Shown here in pieces: positions 39,448 to 46,794 of a stretch of 54,984 nt of DNA. A model generated the notes under the pieces. It saw only the letters and a program-made list of their open reading frames with translations, had not been told where the DNA came from and did not search any database. Made by a program: the position numbers and the translations under genes. Origin of the DNA: an uncultured Clostridia bacterium (lineage in GTDB: Bacteria; Bacillota; Clostridia; Oscillospirales; Acutalibacteraceae); assembly GCA_947632045.1 (NCBI GenBank), contig CANRNQ010000016.1:1-54984 (forward strand). The letters are read 5' to 3'. Every line of letters starts with the position of its first letter. The first letter of the stretch is position 1.

Positions 39448-40833
39448 TCATCGCGCCGCCCGCGCACGCTCTATCCTGTCAAACTCCTTCCGGCGTATAA
39501 CAAGATACGACGCAGTGACCGCAACGCCAGTTATAACCCAGGAAACTGGGTAGACGTTCATAAGCCAGTCGAAGGTATTGAAGCAGGCAAAAACGGTGTA
39601 TATCCAAACGATCCTGAATACGACCGAGCCGAATATGGTGAGCACGGCAGGCAGCAGAGAGTGCCCTATCCCGCGAAGAGCCGCGCCGGTTATCTCGTAA
39701 AACCCGGTCACAAATTCAATGAGCATAACGTGAGTCATTCTTGTAAGAGCATAGGGTATTACGTTTTCGTCGGTTGTGTAAATCCTGACAAAAAATCCGC
39801 TGCCCAAAATAAATACAGCGCTGACGACCGCGCAGATAATACAGCCGGACAAGAGGCTGAGCCTGAGAACAGTCTTACAGCGGTCGAGCTTTGCGGCTCC
39901 GTAGTTCTGGCTCGTAAAGGTCACGGCAGTCTGGTTAAACGCACTTATAATAAAATATGTAATGTATTCAAAGTTTAAAGCAGTGGCGGAGCCGGCAACG
40001 GCGTCGGAGCCAAAGCTGTTGATAGAGGTCTGTATGCATATGTTGGAAAGAGAAAATACCATGCCCTGAACGCCGGCGGGCGCGCCTATCTTAAACACCT
40101 TGATAAGGTATTCTTTTTTCAAACTGAGCTTTTTCAAATTTACCCTTATGTCCTCGTTTTGCTCGGTAATAAGAAAATACATAACAAGTCCCGCGCTTAT
40201 CATATCGGCAATAACTGTCGCTATGCCGACTCCCGCGACGCTCATATTGAAAACAATAACCAGCAGCAGATTAAGAGCGACATTGACAATACCTGACGCC
40301 ATAAGGCAGTAAAGCGGCCGCTTGGTGTCGCCTATGCTCCTGAGTATGGCCGAGCCGAAATTATAAAGCATAATAAAGGGCATACCGAGGAAATAAATTC
40401 TGAGATAAAGCGTGGCAAGGTCTATAACGTCATCCGGAGTGTTCATTAGTCTGAGTAGGGGAGGGGCTATGATCTGCCCCAACAGCAGGAGGAAAACTCC
40501 GCTTATAAGCGACAGCGATACCACAGTGTGTACGGAGTCATTTACCTTTTTCCGCTCACCCTGACCGATATATTGAGCTATTATAACGTTTGCGCCGACC
40601 GAAAGACCCGTAAACAATAAAACGAGAATGTTTATAACCGGGCCGTTGCTTCCGACAGCGGCAAGAGCCTGACTGCTTGCAAATCTGCCGACTACGGCAA
40701 TATCCGCTGAATTGAAAAGCTGCTGTATAATACTGCTCGCTGCAAGCGGCAGCGCAAACAGCAATATCTTTTTGAGCAGGGGCCCTTCAAGCATATTTAC
40801 CTGATGGGAGCCGAGAGCTTTGGAACGTGCCAT
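39448..40833 (-). CDS. MATE-family efflux transporter (second copy)
   Basis: The protein (461 aa) is a full-length MATE transporter. It opens with MLEGPLLKKILLFALPLAASSIIQQLFNSADIAVVG and contains GLSVGANVIIAQYIGQGERKKV and VAGVGIATVIADMISAG, all typical. It is distinct from the one at 34217 and belongs to the group with NorM/DinF-like halves. GAGGTAATG stands before the ATG at 40833, and a promoter at 40872-40900 makes it an independent unit. Substrate unknown. Confidence 0.9.
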   Translation of the reverse strand: MARSKALGSHQVNMLEGPLLKKILLFALPLAASSIIQQLFNSADIAVVGRFASSQALAAVGSNGPVINILVLLFTGLSVGANVIIAQYIGQGERKKVNDSVHTVVSLSLISGVFLLLLGQIIAPPLLRLMNTPDDVIDLATLYLRIYFLGMPFIMLYNFGSAILRSIGDTKRPLYCLMASGIVNVALNLLLVIVFNMSVAGVGIATVIADMISAGLVMYFLITEQNEDIRVNLKKLSLKKEYLIKVFKIGAPAGVQGMVFSLSNICIQTSINSFGSDAVAGSATALNFEYITYFIISAFNQTAVTFTSQNYGAAKLDRCKTVLRLSLLSGCIICAVVSAVFILGSGFFVRIYTTDENVIPYALTRMTHVMLIEFVTGFYEITGAALRGIGHSLLPAVLTIFGSVVFRIVWIYTVFACFNTFDWLMNVYPVSWVITGVAVTASYLVIRRKEFDRIERARAAR

Positions 40834-40871
40834 TAAATCATTACCTCTTCTATATATAGCGTTGCAATACT

Positions 40872-40900
40872 ATTGTATATCTCTTTTCCAAAACTTACAA
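40872..40900 (-). promoter_or_regulatory. Promoter of the second MATE gene
   Basis: TTGTAA and TACAAT spaced by 17 bp on the minus strand, ending 38 bases before the ATG. Confidence 0.55.
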
Positions 40901-40907
40901 GAGCCTG

Positions 40908-40942
40908 AAAAAAATTTCCCCCTGTGAGCGTGTCACAGGGGG
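40908..40942 (-). terminator. Terminator of the BlaR1-like gene
   Basis: A perfect 10-bp stem (CCCCCTGTGA with TCACAGGGGG) is followed on the minus strand by AAATTTTTTT. It separates the sensor gene from the MATE gene. Confidence 0.8.
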
Positions 40943-40986
40943 ATTGCGTCCGTGAATTTATAAAGCCTAAGCTGCGCTTCGATATT

Positions 40987-42183
40987 TTAACCGTCCACGA
41001 CCTTATAAGGCTTGTATCCGCCGGCGTTGTATTCTTCTTCGGATATGTAGGAAAACGGCTCGTCGTTATATATCTGCAAATATCCGCCGTCGGGCTGCTT
41101 GAGCAAATACGAATTGCGCTCGTCTATCAACGTGGAAACACCCTCGAGTGCCTCCGGCGGCGGATTGCCGCCGTGAGGGCGAAATATAAACACATATGAT
41201 GAAACGAAAATTAAAAGGCATAAGGAAAATACGGCAATATTTTTAATAACACCCTTCGCGCTTCTTTTTGGAGAATCCAAAACCAAAGAAAATCGCTCCA
41301 TAATATATGATTTATCTTGCTTCGCGGCAAAATTCGACGTTGTTATCGAATCCGCGCTCTGCTTTGAATCGCCTAAAGCATTTTTTTCAAAGCGACTTTT
41401 CATAACCTTAATTATCGAGTAAAGATATGTGCTTTTTTCATTCATCGAACAGAAGCGGGTCGCGTTGCGGTCGCATCTCAATTCGATTTTATGTGCTACA
41501 TCTCGGCGAAGAACATAAACTAACGGATTCCACCAGAATACACAACAATAAATTTCCACAAGGAGCTTTAAAAGCGAATCATGATTTTTTATATGATTCA
41601 GCTCGTGCTTGAATACAAACTTAAGCTCGTCGTCGGTAAAATTGTCGCGAGGCAAGAGTATAACAGGGGATATTAAGCCGTATGTTAACGGTGAAAACGC
41701 TTGGTCTATGACCACAAGTTTAATTTTTTTCTTGATACCGAGCTCGTCGCAAACGGAGTCCAATATGCACTGTTCATGAGTTGCGGTGATGTTTTGGTGA
41801 AAAGGAATTGAATTTTTAAAGGAGATTGTTTCCTTCACAAGCCGATAAAGCATTATGCCCGCGCCGATCGCTATTATAATGCAAACAATGTGCATATAAG
41901 AGAAGCAATTCTGCTGCTGGTATTCGATATACGGTTCAAATACCGGACGCTCCATAAATTTTACAACATGCGGATAAATAAACGGATCCTTGATTTCGAC
42001 GTTTACGCTGCTAAATTCTATCGGTAGGAAAAGCCGCAGAAGAGTGAAAACATAAAGGATAATAACGCTTGTCAAGCCGAAATATTCGCTTAGCTTTTTG
42101 ACTCTGTAAACGAAATGCAAAATAGCTATTAATATAGAGCTTGTCAACGTAGCCATAATTATTGAATAAAATGAGATCTCCAT
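40987..42183 (-). CDS. BlaR1/MecR1-like M56 membrane metalloprotease (sensor)
   Basis: The protein (398 aa) has several N-terminal membrane spans, a cytosolic zinc protease domain with FKHELNHIKNHD (HExxH-type, HELNH) and a further span near residue 310. It then has only a short extracytoplasmic tail of about 75 residues. True BlaR1 carries a penicillin-binding domain there, so this one senses something else or through a partner. M56 proteases of this kind usually cleave a BlaI-type repressor; two such repressors are encoded nearby. AGGAGG precedes the ATG at 42183. Confidence 0.85.
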   Translation of the reverse strand: MEISFYSIIMATLTSSILIAILHFVYRVKKLSEYFGLTSVIILYVFTLLRLFLPIEFSSVNVEIKDPFIYPHVVKFMERPVFEPYIEYQQQNCFSYMHIVCIIIAIGAGIMLYRLVKETISFKNSIPFHQNITATHEQCILDSVCDELGIKKKIKLVVIDQAFSPLTYGLISPVILLPRDNFTDDELKFVFKHELNHIKNHDSLLKLLVEIYCCVFWWNPLVYVLRRDVAHKIELRCDRNATRFCSMNEKSTYLYSIIKVMKSRFEKNALGDSKQSADSITTSNFAAKQDKSYIMERFSLVLDSPKRSAKGVIKNIAVFSLCLLIFVSSYVFIFRPHGGNPPPEALEGVSTLIDERNSYLLKQPDGGYLQIYNDEPFSYISEEEYNAGGYKPYKVVDG

Positions 42184-42342
42184 TTCCGGCCTCCTCAACA
42201 TATTTTAGGTATATTTTAAAATATTTTTGGGGATATTGCAAGTACTTGGAGAAAAATTTCAAAAATCGCGCGGCTAAAATTTTGTGCAAAATTAGAAGCT
42301 CAACAAATCACCGGCTTATCCGCAGTGAAATAAGGCGATATA

Positions 42343-42603
42343 TCAGCTGACGAGGATCCATTCCGGATCCACCCATACGCCCTTTGTGACGTTCCAACGC
42401 CTTTTATATATGTGCCCGTCCTTTACCATTTTTTTCCATACAATGGTATCTTGTACTTCGTCCGCAGGCTTTATGGCTGTCGTCGAAATGCCAGTATCTG
42501 TATTTTCCGCCGCGACCTCGGCAGCGCCGGCGATGACGCCGCTGCTCAACAGCATTGTCGAGCACATTGATAAAGAAATGATAGCTTTTGTTAATTTTTT
42601 CAT
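42343..42603 (-). CDS. Small secreted protein associated with the BlaR1-like sensor
   Basis: An 86-residue protein with a signal peptide (KKLTKAIISLSMCSTMLLSSGVIAGAAE) and a short mature part ending KRRWNVTKGVWVDPEWILVS. GGGAGG lies eight bases before the ATG at 42603. It lies between the sensor gene and the repressor genes, so it may be a signal for, or output of, that system. I do not recognise the family. Confidence 0.65.
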   Translation of the reverse strand: MKKLTKAIISLSMCSTMLLSSGVIAGAAEVAAENTDTGISTTAIKPADEVQDTIVWKKMVKDGHIYKRRWNVTKGVWVDPEWILVS

Positions 42604-43285
42604 GATTAATTCCTCCCGGTATGATTTTAATAATGTGTGCGTAGGGTTGGTGTGAAATTTGATGCGCGCGCGTTTCAAAAATAGGCGACCGATATGTATT
42701 TTTGGCGGATCATTACGAATTATCTGGCTTATCCAAAGCTTGATACAGCTTATACGGGCTATTATAATATTGCAATAATAAAATACAGATATAAAATCGG
42801 CTTATACAGGCGTTTTATATACCGTCGAAGGCTCAGATAATTAATAAGCTCAAACCAACAAGTAACCGGCTAAAAAGTGTTTGCAACATTCACATCTTGG
42901 GTGCAATAAAACGCCCATAGGTAATAGGCGTACGACATAAGGCTGTTCGCTTTAGTAAATTCAAAATATCTGTTTAGGCATTTGATTTTTACTGATATAT
43001 CATCAAAACTACAAGAAAGATAAGCGCTAATTTGAAATAAAGTGATAAATGTTCTCTTAGGCGGTAATAAAAAAGAGCTTCGCAAGAGCTAAAGCTTTTT
43101 AAAGGCTTTTTAAATTCAAAATATATCAAGGGAGCTTTATGCGGTTTGCCAAAAGCTCCCCGATTAATCTGAAAAATCATTTGTTTATTTGAATGGTTAA
43201 AAAAACTTTAATATCCTATAAATAAAAAATTAATGCGCCATAAGAAATTCTAACCATTATTTTGAAGCTCGAAAAAGAGAATGGA
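42604..43285. other. Gene-poor gap between the secreted protein and BlaI-like genes
   Basis: About 680 AT-rich bases. I see no credible gene. GCTTAT-type words followed by CC or CGG recur between 42721 and 42815, and a GGGAGCTTT/AAAGCTCCC-like hairpin lies near 43131-43160. A TATAAT at about 42759-42764 (minus strand) could be the -10 of the secreted-protein promoter but lacks a clear -35. Confidence 0.35.
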
Positions 43286-43666
43286 TCATTTTTTTAGATC
43301 TTTTCTTCTCTTTGCGATAACCTTTGACAACTCGTCTAAAATATTTATATCATCAGTCAGAGAAATTAGGGCATTTACAATTTTGGGGATATCATTAGGA
43401 GTAAAGCTTTGCATACTCGTAAACTGAGTAACCGTGTACTCTTCCTTTGAAACTTTTGCTTGAAAGGTTCTCGCGTAATTTTTTGTTGTTTTAACAAACC
43501 CGACTACCTCTATCATATCTTTCTCAAGCAGCGAGTTGATCAAAAGATGCACATAGCTTTTTTTCCATGTCCTATCCTCGGAAAGCTCAATAATTTGAGA
43601 ACTTGTCATAGGTTTATCTTCCTGCCACAAAAGCTCCATAATTTCAAATTCACTTTTTGTGAGCAC
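43286..43666 (-). CDS. BlaI/MecI-family repressor (paralogue 1)
   Basis: The protein (126 aa) has a winged helix domain, TKSEFEIMELLWQEDKPMTSSQIIELSEDRTWKKSYVHLLINSLLEKDMIEVVG, which is the typical BlaI/CopY fold, and a C-terminal dimerisation region ending RRKDLKK. It starts at a GTG (43666) with AAAGGAGAG upstream. It is about 60% identical by eye to the second paralogue at 43808. These repressors are inactivated by cleavage by an M56 protease, here probably the one at 40987. Confidence 0.85.
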   Translation of the reverse strand: MLTKSEFEIMELLWQEDKPMTSSQIIELSEDRTWKKSYVHLLINSLLEKDMIEVVGFVKTTKNYARTFQAKVSKEEYTVTQFTSMQSFTPNDIPKIVNALISLTDDINILDELSKVIAKRRKDLKK

Positions 43667-43686
43667 GCCAAGTCTCTCCTTTCAAG

Positions 43687-43745
43687 ATGGAATCACTTAA
43701 TTCGTAATATTTAAGCATGGAATCGCTTAATCCGTAATATTAAGC
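43687..43745 (-). repeat. Tandem 30-bp repeat between the two BlaI-like genes
   Basis: Two direct copies (43687-43716 and 43717-43745) of ATGGAATCRCTTAATYCGTA with ATATT(T)AAGC after it differ at three positions. They lie upstream of the first BlaI paralogue and could be binding sites or a simple duplication. Confidence 0.5.
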
Positions 43746-43807
43746 TTGAATAAAATCAGGGACTGCCGCTTTTTGCCAAAAACAAAATTTTTAATCTGTG
43801 TCGGTCG

Positions 43808-44200
43808 TTATTTTTGACCTTCAATACATTTTGCCTTTCTTTGCTCGATCATCTCCTCCAATTCTTTAAAGATTTCATCATTGTCGGTCTTGTCTATCAA
43901 AGCTGCAACAATTTTGGGGATGTCGGTTTCCTTGAAGCTCTGCATATTTGTGAACTGGTTTACAGAGTACTCCTCTTTGGAAATTTTCACATCGAATGTA
44001 CGGGCATAATTTTTGGTTGTTTTAACAAAGCCAACAACCTCGATCATGTCTTTGCTGAGCAACGAATTGAGAAGAAGATGCACATAGCTTTTTTTCCACG
44101 TGCGATTTTCCGACAAGTTGATGATATCGGAACTGGTAAGAGGCTTGCCCTCTTTCCAAAGAACCTCCATAATTTCAACTTCGCTTCTTGTCAACATCAT
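43808..44200 (-). CDS. BlaI/MecI-family repressor (paralogue 2)
   Basis: The protein (130 aa) has the same winged helix as its neighbour (TRSEVEIMEVLWKEGKPLTSSDIINLSENRTWKKSYVHLLLNSLLSKDMIEVVG). Its promoter at 44235-44263 carries a palindrome of the BlaI type over the -35 box, so autoregulation is likely. It is probably transcribed with the second repressor gene and perhaps the secreted protein and sensor genes. A beta-lactamase gene is not present in the window. Confidence 0.87.
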   Translation of the reverse strand: MMLTRSEVEIMEVLWKEGKPLTSSDIINLSENRTWKKSYVHLLLNSLLSKDMIEVVGFVKTTKNYARTFDVKISKEEYSVNQFTNMQSFKETDIPKIVAALIDKTDNDEIFKELEEMIEQRKAKCIEGQK

Positions 44201-44234
44201 ATCGATTTTCTCCTTTATATAAATTTATATTTTA

Positions 44235-44263
44235 ATTATAAATTAGATTGTGACACTTGTCAA
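44235..44263 (-). promoter_or_regulatory. Promoter with BlaI-type operator
   Basis: TTGACA, 17 bp, TATAAT on the minus strand, a perfect consensus. TGACA-AG-TGTCA (44251-44262), a dyad like the BlaI/CopY site TACAnnTGTA, overlaps the -35 box. Confidence 0.78.
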
Positions 44264-44442
44264 CACAAAAAGACTAATTAATTATTTGCTTAAAGCACTT
44301 TTTTAGTAAAATTAAACCTCTTCATAAAAACAACTCTTATTTTAATTTTAAATACAGAAATAAGTGAAAGTGAAAAGTCATATTAACTCTCGGTTTTTAC
44401 ATATAAATGAATAATCAATCCATCATCGGGAGGCTGATTATT

Positions 44443-44706
44443 ATGAAGGGAATCGTGGAGGAAAGAGCTGTCGAGCTTGGAGAATATATAATAGAAAACG
44501 GAGCGACCGTACGCAGCGCCGCGAAAAAATTCGGCGTAAGCAAAAGCACGGTACATAAAGACGTGAGCGAGAGATTGAGGGGAGTGGACCCCGGACTTTA
44601 CAGCGAGGTAAAAAATGTTCTCGAAATAAACAAGGCTCAGCGCCACATAAGGGGCGGGATGGCTACGCGCAGGAAGTACAGCAGAAATAAAAAAAGTGGA
44701 GCTTAA
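44443..44706 (+). CDS. spoIIID: Sporulation transcription regulator SpoIIID
   Basis: The protein (87 aa) acts in the mother cell during sporulation and regulates SigE- and SigK-dependent genes. It matches SpoIIID throughout: IVEERAVELGEYIIENGATVRSAAKKFGVSKSTVHKDVSERL is the helix-turn-helix, and VLEINKAQRHIRGGMATRRKY is the conserved C-terminal DNA-contacting helix. The ATG at 44443, ten bases after GGGAGG, gives the normal length. A GC-rich terminator follows. It shows the host is a spore-former or descends from one. Confidence 0.95.
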   Translation: MKGIVEERAVELGEYIIENGATVRSAAKKFGVSKSTVHKDVSERLRGVDPGLYSEVKNVLEINKAQRHIRGGMATRRKYSRNKKSGA

Positions 44707-44715
44707 GTCTTTGCC

Positions 44716-44738
44716 GCGGCGCATAACCGCGGTTTATT
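44716..44738 (+). terminator. Terminator of spoIIID
   Basis: CCGCGG, seven-base loop, CCGCGG, then TTTATTATTT. Confidence 0.65.
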
Positions 44739-44811
44739 ATTTAAAATAATTTATATATTTGACAAATAGAAAATATTGGATTATACTTAACAAAAACACC
44801 TCGGTGATAAT

Positions 44812-45432
44812 ATGAACAGACTGCTCTATACCCTAAGTGAATCTGTACGGCCATACTTAAACGACGCAAAAGGGCTGCTGACCCGCGATAGATACGAGCG
44901 CTTTATCCGCTTGAAAATGGAGGACGACAGACTTGACTGCCTCGCGGCCGGGCTGCTTTTAAAAGAGCTGCTCGGCGATATGAGCTTATATTACAAGGAC
45001 GAAAGGGGCTGCCCGAGATTAAAGGACGGTCGCTCCGTTTCAATTTCTCATAGCGGGGGAATATGCGCCGTCGCAATTTCGGATTCGCCGGTCGGGCTCG
45101 ACATTCAAAAGAACGAGGGGAAAAATATTTTTTCTCTCGCTAAAATTGCCTTCCATGAAAAAGAACAGGAATTTTTAAAAGCTTCGGCAAGCCCGACCGA
45201 TGATTTTTATATCCTGTGGAGCCTGAAGGAAAGCTATATGAAGGCGCGTGGGCTTGGGTTCTCGCTTGCGCCGAAAAGCTTTTGGTTCGACATATCGGGT
45301 GAAAAAATAATCCTTCATGCCGAAGATAAGTCGCCCTGGCGTTTTAAAAGCTTTATAATCGAAGATATCGGCGCTGCCATATGCAGCCTGAGCGATTTCG
45401 ATTTTAAGCCGGAAAAGATTTGCTTGACATAA
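44812..45432 (+). CDS. 4'-phosphopantetheinyl transferase (Sfp-type)
   Basis: The enzyme (206 aa) moves phosphopantetheine from CoA to carrier proteins. The magnesium-binding motif is VGLDIQKNEG, and the second motif is WSLKESYMKARGLG (WxxKExxxKxxG). The length is typical of Sfp-type rather than the short AcpS. It may serve a polyketide or peptide synthetase, or fatty acid synthesis; no carrier protein is encoded nearby. Its last codons overlap the promoter of the cobalamin operon. Confidence 0.9.
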   Translation: MNRLLYTLSESVRPYLNDAKGLLTRDRYERFIRLKMEDDRLDCLAAGLLLKELLGDMSLYYKDERGCPRLKDGRSVSISHSGGICAVAISDSPVGLDIQKNEGKNIFSLAKIAFHEKEQEFLKASASPTDDFYILWSLKESYMKARGLGFSLAPKSFWFDISGEKIILHAEDKSPWRFKSFIIEDIGAAICSLSDFDFKPEKICLT

Positions 45433-45452
45433 ATACACCTTTGCGTTACACT
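45424..45452 (+). promoter_or_regulatory. Promoter of the cobalamin operon
   Basis: TTGACA, 17 bp, TACACT; it overlaps the end of the transferase gene and begins the riboswitch leader. Confidence 0.7.
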
Positions 45453-45471
45453 GAAAACAACTTAATATGTA

Positions 45472-45630
45472 TTTGCGGTTCATTCATACGGATGATTAAA
45501 AGGGAATGCGGTTAGAATCCGCAGCAGTCCCCGCTACTGTAAAAATGACGAAAGCTCAATATGTCACTGACAATATGTCGGGAAGACGAGCCGGTAGGAT
45601 GATTTTGAGTCAGGAGACCTGCCGCACTTA
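45472..45630 (+). promoter_or_regulatory. Cobalamin riboswitch
   Basis: The aptamer has the family landmarks in order: AAAGGGAATGCGGTTAGAA, CCGCAGCAGTCCCCGCTACT, a variable arm with CACTGACAATATGTCGGGAAG, and the B12 box GAGTCAGGAGACCTGCC. High adenosylcobalamin should favour the terminator downstream and switch the operon off. It precedes the exported DUF4430 protein gene and the five genes after it. Confidence 0.93.
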
Positions 45631-45688
45631 CTTTAAGCTGACATTTCGGAGGAAAATGGCGGTGCTGTTGTTTTTTAGCAGTATTGTT

Positions 45689-45708
45689 GCGCCTGTCGGG
45701 CGCTTTTT
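45689..45708 (+). terminator. Riboswitch-controlled terminator
   Basis: GCGCC, TGTC, GGGCGC, then TTTTT, 60 bases after the aptamer and 50 before the first gene. Confidence 0.7.
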
Positions 45709-45754
45709 ATTTCTCCGAAAAATCCATACTATATTTTAATCGGAGGAATTAAAA

Positions 45755-46726
45755 ATGACAAAACTCAAAAGAATTGCGGCAGGCTTGATCTCGGCCGCAC
45801 TGACCTGCTCTGCGCTTGCCGTAAGCGCCGGAGCTCTGGAACCGGAAAAGCACAAGGCCGTATTATCGGTCGAGGCCTTTACCATCGGCTGCGGATATGT
45901 TTTGGAGCCGACCGAGGTCGAATTTAACGCGGGCGATACGGTGGACAAGCTCTTTACAAAAGCGCTTGACGAAAAAAACATCGCATATGAGGCCTCAACG
46001 TCCTCGGGCTTTTATCTTGAAAGCATAGACTTTCCGCACACGGAAAACATTCCCTCCTACATTACCGACAAGGTGATAAGTCACGATGAAGAAACGGGCG
46101 AGGATATGCTTTTCGGCGAGGAAATAGACGAGGACTACAGCCCCGAAAGTTTGGGACAGTCGGATTACACCTTCTTCTCGGGCTGGATGTATACCGTCAA
46201 CGCTCCGACGGCGGAGAGCCTGTCGCTTGCGATGTCGCAGTATGAGGTCCATGACGACGATGTTATAAGAGTCCAGTTTTCTCTCGACTGCGGTTCCGAA
46301 ATAGGGATAGCAAATCTTATGGGTATGCCCGATCACGGCTTTCACAGCGACTTTTATCCGGTAGCCGATAAAACGGAGCTTACAAGGGCGATAGCAAGGG
46401 CTAATGCCTCGGAAAATTCACCGAAAATAAATGCCCTTAATAAAATGAAGCTCACAGCTGAAAATTTACCGGCCTCTCAAGCTGAGGTCGATCGGTCGAT
46501 CAGCACCTTTACAGAGCTCGACCGCGGCAATATAAAAAGAGGCGACGTGGATCTTAATGGTCAAATAAGCATTGCCGACGCGATTTTAATACAAAAGAAT
46601 CTGGTCGATATTATCAATTTCAACGATGTTGAGTATTGCGTCGCAGATACCAACTTTGACGGAAGCATACATATAGCGGATGCTATCATAGTCCAAAAAA
46701 TAATTGTAGGAATAATTAAAACATAA
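45755..46726 (+). CDS. Exported DUF4430 (transcobalamin C-terminal-like) protein with type I dockerin
   Basis: The protein (323 aa) has a signal peptide (LISAALTCSALAVSAGALE) and a DUF4430 domain at about 35-175. The domain shows VEFNAGDTVDKLFTKALDEK, SGFYLESID and FFSGWMYTVNAP with VHDDDVIRVQFSLD at the end, the pattern of the beta domain that closes over cobalamin in transcobalamin and intrinsic factor. A helical linker follows. The C-terminus is a type I dockerin with two calcium loops (GDVDLNGQISIADAILIQ and ADTNFDGSIHIADAIIVQ), meant to bind a cohesin. It is the first gene after the B12 riboswitch. I infer extracellular B12 binding on a cohesin-bearing surface. Confidence 0.85.
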   Translation: MTKLKRIAAGLISAALTCSALAVSAGALEPEKHKAVLSVEAFTIGCGYVLEPTEVEFNAGDTVDKLFTKALDEKNIAYEASTSSGFYLESIDFPHTENIPSYITDKVISHDEETGEDMLFGEEIDEDYSPESLGQSDYTFFSGWMYTVNAPTAESLSLAMSQYEVHDDDVIRVQFSLDCGSEIGIANLMGMPDHGFHSDFYPVADKTELTRAIARANASENSPKINALNKMKLTAENLPASQAEVDRSISTFTELDRGNIKRGDVDLNGQISIADAILIQKNLVDIINFNDVEYCVADTNFDGSIHIADAIIVQKIIVGIIKT

Positions 46727-46794
46727 ATAAAGTATTATGAAGCGCAGTACCGCGCCGCGCTTCATATACAATGTCTTTGCTCAGGAGGAAGAAA

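Noticed and set aside
42870-43085. Open frame of 71 codons in the gap after the BlaI-like genes
   Set aside because: No ribosome site, no recognisable domain, AT-rich chance frame.
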